Below are positions 7,372 through 12,053 of a DNA stretch of 12,053 nt, one piece after another. Every line of letters starts with the position of its first letter. Position 1 is the first letter of the stretch. Both the position numbers and the translations under genes were made by a program. The notes below the pieces were generated by a model. That model did not search any database, was not told the origin of the DNA, and saw only the letters and a program-made list of their open reading frames with translations. Origin of the DNA: Colivivens sp964537205. GTDB taxonomy: Bacteria; Bacteroidota; Bacteroidia; Bacteroidales; Bacteroidaceae. The stretch is taken from contig CAZHZH010000083.1 in NCBI GenBank assembly GCA_964537205.1, positions 1 to 12,053 on the forward strand, in the 5' to 3' direction.

Positions 7372-7390
7372 GGCTGAGTGTATCTTCAAG
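7351..7390. repeat. Diverged copy of a short dispersed repeat overlapping the miaA end
   Basis: The segment begins cgtcataccgaag and includes the palindrome agccctttagggct (7362-7375), then gagtgtatctt. Aligned with 7466-7505 it keeps cgtcat, ccga, taggg, gagtg and atc in order, with one single-base gap, about three quarters identical by eye. The pattern (GTCAT..CCGA.., central palindrome, GGATCT-like end) resembles small intergenic repeats common in Bacteroidetes genomes. The miaA stop codon falls within it. A further hairpin, 7380-7386 with 7395-7401 (7 bp), continues from its end. Confidence 0.6.
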
Positions 7391-7435
7391 TTGCAAGATA
7401 CTAATGTGTTTCACCCGTAAATGGGTTGCGCCTCT

Positions 7436-7505
7436 CCCTTTCGTCATCCCGACGACCGCCCCTTTCGTCATCCCGACGACCGTAGGGAGGAGTGGATCCT
7501 CATAG
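7436..7505. repeat. Tandem copies of the dispersed repeat between converging genes
   Basis: A 23-nt block occurs exactly twice, at 7436-7458 and 7460-7482, period 24 (core cgtcatcccgacgaccg). Only the second copy continues into tagggaggagtggatcc up to about 7505, so the first is a truncated or duplicated 5' half. They lie between the convergent miaA and susD ends, a typical place for such repeats. No open frame of interest and no site-specific recombinase is nearby. Confidence 0.7.
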
Positions 7506-7525
7506 CGGACCCCATAGCACTGAAG

Positions 7526-7540
7526 ATTGGCTTCGCCAAT
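7526..7540. repeat. Small perfect hairpin attggc-ttc-gccaat
   Basis: Six base pairs enclose a 3-nt loop, following the dispersed repeat in the convergent intergenic region. No T-run adjoins it. It may be part of the same repeat element or a weak 3'-end structure. The remainder of 7506-7619 shows only another 6-bp pair (7583-7588 with 7596-7601). Confidence 0.35.
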
Positions 7541-7619
7541 GATGGCTCTGCTCATCTGACTTGCACCATTTGTGTAAGCAAATCACAACTGGATATTGTG
7601 AAGAGCTAACTCCGTCTAT

Positions 7620-7646
7620 GTCCTTATGCAGGGTGTGTGTAAGGAC
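7620..7646 (-). terminator. Hairpin directly after the susD stop codon
   Basis: Bases 7620-7626 (gtcctta) pair exactly with 7640-7646 (taaggac) around a 13-nt loop. On the minus strand the stem starts at the base right after the susD TAA (7647-7649). It could mark the 3' end of the susCD transcript. It lacks the T-tract of a standard intrinsic terminator, so the call is tentative. Confidence 0.35.
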
Positions 7647-9134
7647 TTATTTGTATCCCGGGTTCTGCCTGAGCGTGGTGTTCAGCTCGATCGCCTTTGT
7701 CGGAATCGGAAACACTATGGTATGCCCGTCGTCCTCATTCGACCAGCGCTCACGCTGGTCATACGCGTCGGTGAACCGCCTGAAGCGTATCAAGTCTTGC
7801 CGNNNNNNNNNNNNNNNNNNNNNNNNNNNNNNNNNNNNNNNNNNNNNNNNNNNNNNNNNNNNNNNNNNNNNNNNNNNNNNNNNNNNNNNNNNNNNNNNNN
7901 NNTCATACTTCTTCATGCGCGCGCCCGCTGTTTGTATGTACGGACTGTAGGTGAGGTTCACTTCCACGGCGAGCGGCATGTACACGAGTGGTTCGCCGTT
8001 GTCGAGCGTGACGAGCTTTCCTGAGACGTACACCGTGTCGGAATAGAAGCTGTCTTCATACCGGTTGTCAAGGCTGTCTGTCCCGTATCCGAACGCCCTG
8101 ACTGTTGACACTGTGGCGCAAGTGCCGTTCTCTGCAGCCATTGAGCGCGCTCCTCCGTGTGCGTAATGGTGCGAGCGGAAGAGGTTGACGAATTGGTTGC
8201 TGTACAGGTTCTTGTCCATTGGAATCACGAATATGTTTTCTGGCGAATTCTCGTTGTGTATGTAGAAGTTGCTTGCGAACACGTCGGCGAGCCTGTAGCC
8301 TGCGTCGGTTATCTTGTCGCAGTATGCCGCGCACGTCTGCCATGCGTTGAGCCTGCTGCCGTCAACGTCGAACCAGAGGTCGCCGCCTTCGGTGAAGGTC
8401 CCGTCCGTCCAGTCGGCATCCTCGTATATCTCGGCGTTCAGTGCCAGCTTCGCCAGTATGAACCATGCGACGGCGCGTGTGATGCGTCCATAGTAGTTGC
8501 CTTCATAGTTGCTGTGGCCGTCAGGCAACAATGATTCCACTTCTTGCAACTCGTTGAATACATAACGGAACATGTCCGGGCGGGACATTTGTATTGCGTC
8601 TGTGTTCAGGTCGACTGAGTCGCTTGCAAGTGGCGCGTTGCCGTACATGTCGAGTATGTATGCGTAGAACATGGCGCGTATGGCCCTTACCTCGGCGCGG
8701 TATGCGTCGTATTCCTCGTCGGTGAGGAGCGAACGCCTTTCCGCGAGGGTTTGGAGTGATTCGTTGCACAAGACCACTACTTTGTAAAGGTATTTCCATG
8801 TGCCGTAGAGTGCCTCGTCGTCTGCCTTCCAGTTGTGGTTGAACAGGTCCTGCCAAAAGCCGCCGTCGTACCAGTCGCCTCCGCGTATCGGGATGATCGC
8901 CTCGTCGGTCGTCAGCGTGTTGTAGTCGTACACTCCTCGTTTTGTCCCTTGTAGTCCTTGGAAATCCTCGCTGCCTCCTATATAATTATATAAGGTGGCG
9001 ACGGAGTTGATATATAGGTTGCGCGCTGAGTTGTACGCCTGGTCTTCGTTGAGGCTGTCGCGTGGCGACTCGTCAAGGCAGGCGGTCAGTGCGGATAATG
9101 TCAGTGCGAGTAATATAAAACGATAGGTTCTCAT
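7647..9134 (-). CDS. SusD/RagB-like surface nutrient-binding lipoprotein, interrupted by an assembly gap
   Basis: SusD-like lipoproteins sit on the cell surface over a SusC channel and capture glycans or peptides. I choose the ATG at 9134: it gives a clean lipoprotein signal (MRTYRFILLALTLSALTAC, lipid-bearing Cys19) and lies 13 nt after the susC stop, whereas the upstream ATG at 9161 would lie inside susC. Family features include SLNEDQAYNSARNLY near the N-terminus, TTDEAIIPIRGGDWYDGG, RAIRAMFYAYILDMYGNAPL, and the C-terminal RQDLIRFRRF and VFPIPTKAIELN...QNPGY. The span is 495 residues including 34 unknown ones. The frame stays open across the gap, but the missing part normally holds a helical segment (AEAYL-type) longer than 34 residues. 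The ligand cannot be predicted. The pair with susC is unambiguous. Confidence 0.9.
   Translation of the reverse strand: MRTYRFILLALTLSALTACLDESPRDSLNEDQAYNSARNLYINSVATLYNYIGGSEDFQGLQGTKRGVYDYNTLTTDEAIIPIRGGDWYDGGFWQDLFNHNWKADDEALYGTWKYLYKVVVLCNESLQTLAERRSLLTDEEYDAYRAEVRAIRAMFYAYILDMYGNAPLASDSVDLNTDAIQMSRPDMFRYVFNELQEVESLLPDGHSNYEGNYYGRITRAVAWFILAKLALNAEIYEDADWTDGTFTEGGDLWFDVDGSRLNAWQTCAAYCDKITDAGYRLADVFASNFYIHNENSPENIFVIPMDKNLYSNQFVNLFRSHHYAHGGARSMAAENGTCATVSTVRAFGYGTDSLDNRYEDSFYSDTVYVSGKLVTLDNGEPLVYMPLAVEVNLTYSPYIQTAGARMKKYXXXXXXXXXXXXXXXXXXXXXXXXXXXXXXXXXXRQDLIRFRRFTDAYDQRERWSNEDDGHTIVFPIPTKAIELNTTLRQNPGYK
7803..7902. other. 100-N scaffold gap inside susD
   Basis: Exactly 100 unknown bases join two contig ends. 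A round 100 is the usual placeholder for a gap of unknown size. The flanks are both clearly susD (MKKY before and RQDLIRF after, in the minus-strand reading), so the order and orientation are believable, but the true length is probably greater. Confidence 0.95.
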
Positions 9135-9147
9135 AGTTCTTCTGTGT

Positions 9148-11856
9148 TTAGAATTGGACATTCACACCTACTGAGAAGGTGCGGTAAACAGGGTAGCACC
9201 GTTTGTCGTCGATGCCCATTGATGAGTTCACTACATAGCTGTTGATCATCGGGGTGAGTCCGCTGTAGCCGGTGATGGTCGCCACGTTGTTGCAGTTGAG
9301 CGACAGCCGCAGGCCGCTGAGTATCTTGTCGCTCTTCAGTGGCACGTTCCAGCCGACGGTTATGTAATCTATATTCAGGTAGTCGCCGCTTTCGAGCCAG
9401 TAGTCGGTCACGTTTTGGTCCACTATGTTGGCCGCCGGGGCTTTCGACATGACGTTGTAGCTTGGGAAGTTCGACAGGTTCATGTAGCTCAGTGACGTTC
9501 CGTTGAATATCTTGTGCCCGAAGGCTCCGTTCATCTGTATCGTGAAATCGACGTTCTTGTAACGGAAGCTGATGTTTGAGCCCAGGGTCATCTTCGGGGT
9601 CGCCTGTCCTGCGATGTAGCGGTCGCCGTCGTCGTTCAGATCCACTGTCCCGTCGCCGTTCAGGTCGGCTATCTCGTATTGCATGAATCCGTGTCCGTTG
9701 TCTGTCAGTCCGGTGCAGTGGGGCAGGTAGAACACTCCGAGCGGTTGTCCCACAATCTGGTACGTTATGTTGTTGTATCCGCCGTTCTGTCCCGCTCCTG
9801 TCAGTTGTCCTATAGCGGTCATCTTTGGAGCCGACATGTACTTTCCGTCGTAGTAGCCGCTGAGTGATATCAGCTTGTTCTTTTGCCACGACATGTTGAG
9901 GTTTATGTTGAGTTCCATGTCTTTCTTGTCAATGGGTACGACGCTCACGCCTATTTCCACTCCGCTGTTGCTCATCTTGCCTATGTTGGCTACCATTTTG
10001 TCGAAGGCGTAGTTTGGCACCGGCACGTCGTATGCGTATAGCATGTCGGTTGTTTGCGAATAATAGTATTCGGCTGTCAGGAACACCCTGTTGTTCAGCA
10101 GCCCGATGTCGGCTCCCACATTGAACGTGCTTCGTGTCTCCCATTTCAGGTCGGGGTTGGTGTTGCGTGTATGTCCCATTGTGACCGTTGGCGTGCCGTC
10201 GACCGACACGCGTCCTATTGGCACAAGGTTGTTGAGTGTCATGTACGAGCTGATCGCCCCAAGGTTTCCTGTCCGCCCGTAGCCTATGCGCGCCTTCAGT
10301 GCGGATATGTGTTTGGCCTGCCGCATGAACGGCTCTTTCATAATGTCCCATCCGGCAGAGACCGATGGGAAGTAACCCCACTGGTGTTCGTCGCTCACCA
10401 TCGAGGAGCCGTCGGCGCGCAGCGACGCGTCGAGCGTGTAGCGGTCGGCGAGGGTGTACGAGGCGGTTATGAGTCCTGAGAGCAGGCGCGGGTCTGTGTA
10501 TGTGCTTGCCGTGTTGCCGTATGGTGTGGCCGACGCGCCGGCAAGGTTGTTGTAGTAGAAATCGTTTGAAGTGAACGCCTTCACTTGTGTCCAGAAGCTG
10601 GAGTTGGTGGTCTTCTGGTATTCGCCTGTAATCGACGCTGCCAAACGGTGGATGCCCCACGTGTGGTTCCAGTCGAGCGTGATATCCCCCATGTAGTCTT
10701 CCGTCCGTGTGTCGCCCCTGTAAGCGTATCCCTGCGCCCACACCCATGTAGGTGCGAACTTCCCGTTGTCGATGTTCTGGTACGAATAGTAGCCTATGGC
10801 GTGCAGCTTCATGTCGTATGGCAGGTCGAGGGTGAGTTGCAGGTGGGTTATGAAGTTTTGGTTCTTCGTCTCGTTGCGTTCGTGCAGCAGTGCCGCAGGC
10901 GGGTTGATCCACGACGCTCCTCCGTTCTTCACCCATCCGCCGTTGTATTGTCCGTAGGGTAGCAGTGGGTTCATTGCCGCCGCTGAGTACAGGGTGGTGA
11001 ACTCGTCGTAGAACTCCTTGTTCTTCTGTGACGAGCCGAACAGTCCGAAGTCGATTTGCAACTTGTCGTTGAACGCGTGCTGGGTGATGTCAAGCTTTGC
11101 CACGATGTTGTTGTAGCCGAGTTGCTTGATAATGGACTTGTGGTCCATAAGGGCGATCGACGCACGATAGTTGCTTTTGTCCGTACCTCCGCTGAACGCC
11201 ACGTGGTGGTTTTGCACTACGCCTGTCCTGCTTATCTCCTTTTGGAAGTTTGTGTTGTACCCGAGGTCTTTGTACAGACCTCCAAGCCGGTTTGCGAGCG
11301 AACGGTAGCCGTCAGCGTCGAGCATGTCAAGGTATTTGTAGCGTGCGTCGAAGCCTGTCGTGCCGTCGTAGGAGATGTTGAACTTGCCGCTGTGTCCGCT
11401 CTTGGTCTTTACCGCTATGACTCCCGACGCGCCGCGTGAGCCGAATTGAGCTGTTTCCGACGCGTTCTTCAATATGGTGAAACTCTCTATGTCGGCGGGG
11501 TACACTGTCGAAAGTGTAGACAAGTCTGAGTACACTCCGTCGATGATGACCAGCGGGTCGTTGCCTCCGGTCAGCGATGTGGTGCCGCGTACCCGCACGC
11601 TGTTGAGCATCGCCAAGCGGTCGGCTCCCGACGACGACACGTTCACACCAGCCGCCTTTCCCGATATGGCGTCGAGCGCGCTGTTGAGCAGTCCCTTGTT
11701 CAGTTGGTCTGTGGTGAGTTGGTCGGTTCCTCCTTGTGGTACAATGCTGTCGTTGACAAGAAAGTCCTGGCTCCATGCCGGTAAGGACGTTGCCAATGCG
11801 GCTGTAATTATGCAGGCGACTTTGATCTTGCGGTTGAGGAGATGGTATATCATCAT
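9148..11856 (-). CDS. SusC/RagA-like TonB-dependent outer-membrane transporter, short N-terminal form
   Basis: SusC-like proteins are 22-strand outer-membrane barrels that import SusD-captured ligands using TonB energy. The 902-residue protein has a signal peptide (about 1-29, ending LPAWS), a plug domain (about 45-155) with GLLNSALDAISGKAAGVNV, NSVRVRGTTSL, DPLVIIDGV and the plug-end signature GSRGASGVIAVKTKSG, then the barrel to the end. An acidic stretch DLNGDGTVDLNDDGDRY (about 730-746) is the loop usual before late strands, and the last residues FSVGVNVQF end in Phe as a barrel-assembly signal should. Most SusC proteins exceed 1000 residues with a carboxypeptidase-like domain before the plug. 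Here that domain is absent and only about 15 residues separate the mature N-terminus from the plug. Start could be Met1 or Met2. Substrate unknown. Confidence 0.92.
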   Translation of the reverse strand: MMIYHLLNRKIKVACIITAALATSLPAWSQDFLVNDSIVPQGGTDQLTTDQLNKGLLNSALDAISGKAAGVNVSSSGADRLAMLNSVRVRGTTSLTGGNDPLVIIDGVYSDLSTLSTVYPADIESFTILKNASETAQFGSRGASGVIAVKTKSGHSGKFNISYDGTTGFDARYKYLDMLDADGYRSLANRLGGLYKDLGYNTNFQKEISRTGVVQNHHVAFSGGTDKSNYRASIALMDHKSIIKQLGYNNIVAKLDITQHAFNDKLQIDFGLFGSSQKNKEFYDEFTTLYSAAAMNPLLPYGQYNGGWVKNGGASWINPPAALLHERNETKNQNFITHLQLTLDLPYDMKLHAIGYYSYQNIDNGKFAPTWVWAQGYAYRGDTRTEDYMGDITLDWNHTWGIHRLAASITGEYQKTTNSSFWTQVKAFTSNDFYYNNLAGASATPYGNTASTYTDPRLLSGLITASYTLADRYTLDASLRADGSSMVSDEHQWGYFPSVSAGWDIMKEPFMRQAKHISALKARIGYGRTGNLGAISSYMTLNNLVPIGRVSVDGTPTVTMGHTRNTNPDLKWETRSTFNVGADIGLLNNRVFLTAEYYYSQTTDMLYAYDVPVPNYAFDKMVANIGKMSNSGVEIGVSVVPIDKKDMELNINLNMSWQKNKLISLSGYYDGKYMSAPKMTAIGQLTGAGQNGGYNNITYQIVGQPLGVFYLPHCTGLTDNGHGFMQYEIADLNGDGTVDLNDDGDRYIAGQATPKMTLGSNISFRYKNVDFTIQMNGAFGHKIFNGTSLSYMNLSNFPSYNVMSKAPAANIVDQNVTDYWLESGDYLNIDYITVGWNVPLKSDKILSGLRLSLNCNNVATITGYSGLTPMINSYVVNSSMGIDDKRCYPVYRTFSVGVNVQF

Positions 11857-11886
11857 ATCTTTAGGTTTTGGTGAGGTTTAGTTACG

Positions 11887-11916
11887 CAAAATTACAACAT
11901 TATTTCGAAAGACAAG
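11887..11916 (-). promoter_or_regulatory. Probable promoter of the susCD operon
   Basis: On the minus strand TAATTTTG (11887-11894) matches the -7 consensus TAnnTTTG exactly. CTTG (11913-11916) lies 18 nt before it and fits the TTTG -33 element at three of four bases. Transcription would start near 11880, giving a leader of roughly 24 nt before the susC ATG at 11856. That is short, leaving little room for a leader-based switch. No Shine-Dalgarno is seen. Confidence 0.55.
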
Positions 11917-12053
11917 GTGCGGACTATGATTTTTTATTCGTTTCCTTTAGACTTTCTGCTTCATTACTGTCCCGTCAACATTGGGACGAGTTTAGATATT
12001 AACCCAAATCGGTCATTAGGCTGTTACGCCCTAACAAACTCTCTTTTTGTCAT
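11917..12053. other. Non-coding region upstream of susC with short inverted repeats
   Basis: No convincing gene is present. Bases 11969-11973 pair with 11983-11987 (gtccc/gggac), 12016-12020 with 12030-12034 (ttagg/cctaa), and 12022-12026 with 12032-12036 (tgtta/taaca). All are 5-bp arms. They could include a regulator site upstream of the susC promoter, but arms this short also arise by chance. All three minus-strand frames meet a stop within this region, so any upstream gene on that strand ends at or before the window edge. Confidence 0.3.

Noticed and set aside
7436..7482. Possible CRISPR array
   Set aside because: There are only two unit copies with a 1-nt spacer, no cas genes, and a better explanation as a tandem dispersed repeat.
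7421..8024. Plus-strand frames near the dispersed repeat and across the N gap
   Set aside because: They consist of repeat DNA, unknown bases and antisense susD. They are not believable genes.
9929..10936. Open frame of 335 codons on the minus strand overlapping susC, with similar ones at 9131-9889 and 11327-11776
   Set aside because: They are alternate frames of the GC-rich susC gene, with Arg/His-rich low-quality protein, no recognisable domain, and no own start signals.

Overview
The window looks like part of a Bacteroidales chromosome (Prevotella/Bacteroides-like), probably from a draft or metagenome-derived assembly. The evidence is a SusC/SusD outer-membrane nutrient-uptake pair, a Bacteroidetes-style lipid A operon (lpxD-lpxC-lpxA-small protein-miaA), promoter boxes matching the Bacteroidetes TAnnTTTG -7 consensus, no clear Shine-Dalgarno sequences, and a 100-N scaffold gap. 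Genus assignment is inference.

Layout. Bases 1-167 are non-coding and hold strong inverted repeats just downstream of the first gene. Bases 168-2933 (minus) encode a 921-residue secreted multidomain protein with a GH128-type beta-1,3-glucanase core, an Fn3-like segment, a possible lectin-like segment and a C-terminal pair of dockerin-type calcium loops. Bases 2934-3140 are a divergent, AT-rich intergenic region with a promoter-like box for each side. Bases 3141-7371 (plus) are a tight five-gene operon: lpxD, lpxC, lpxA, a pRiA4b ORF-3-like gene and miaA, with overlaps or gaps of 17 nt or less. Bases 7372-7646 are a convergent intergenic region with several copies of a short dispersed repeat and small hairpins. 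One repeat copy begins inside the end of miaA. Bases 7647-9134 (minus) are susD, interrupted by the gap at 7803-7902. Bases 9148-11856 (minus) are susC. Bases 11857-12053 hold the susC promoter and short inverted repeats.

How the genes work together. LpxA, LpxC and LpxD catalyse the first three dedicated parts of lipid A assembly (O-acylation, deacetylation, N-acylation). Bacteroidetes usually carry LpxC fused to FabZ, but here LpxC ends right after its own catalytic domain and FabZ is absent from the operon. SusC/SusD form a TonB-dependent transporter plus surface lipoprotein for taking up an unidentified glycan or peptide. The pair has no enzyme beside it within the window. The GH128-like protein lies on the other side of the lipid A operon and would act on beta-1,3-glucan outside the inner membrane; nothing shows that it is co-regulated with the SusCD pair.

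I found no undescribed multi-gene system that I can defend. The most useful leads are the unfused LpxC, the interleaved inverted repeats behind the glucanase gene, the dispersed repeat that supplies the miaA stop codon, and the conserved-looking small acidic gene coupled to miaA.
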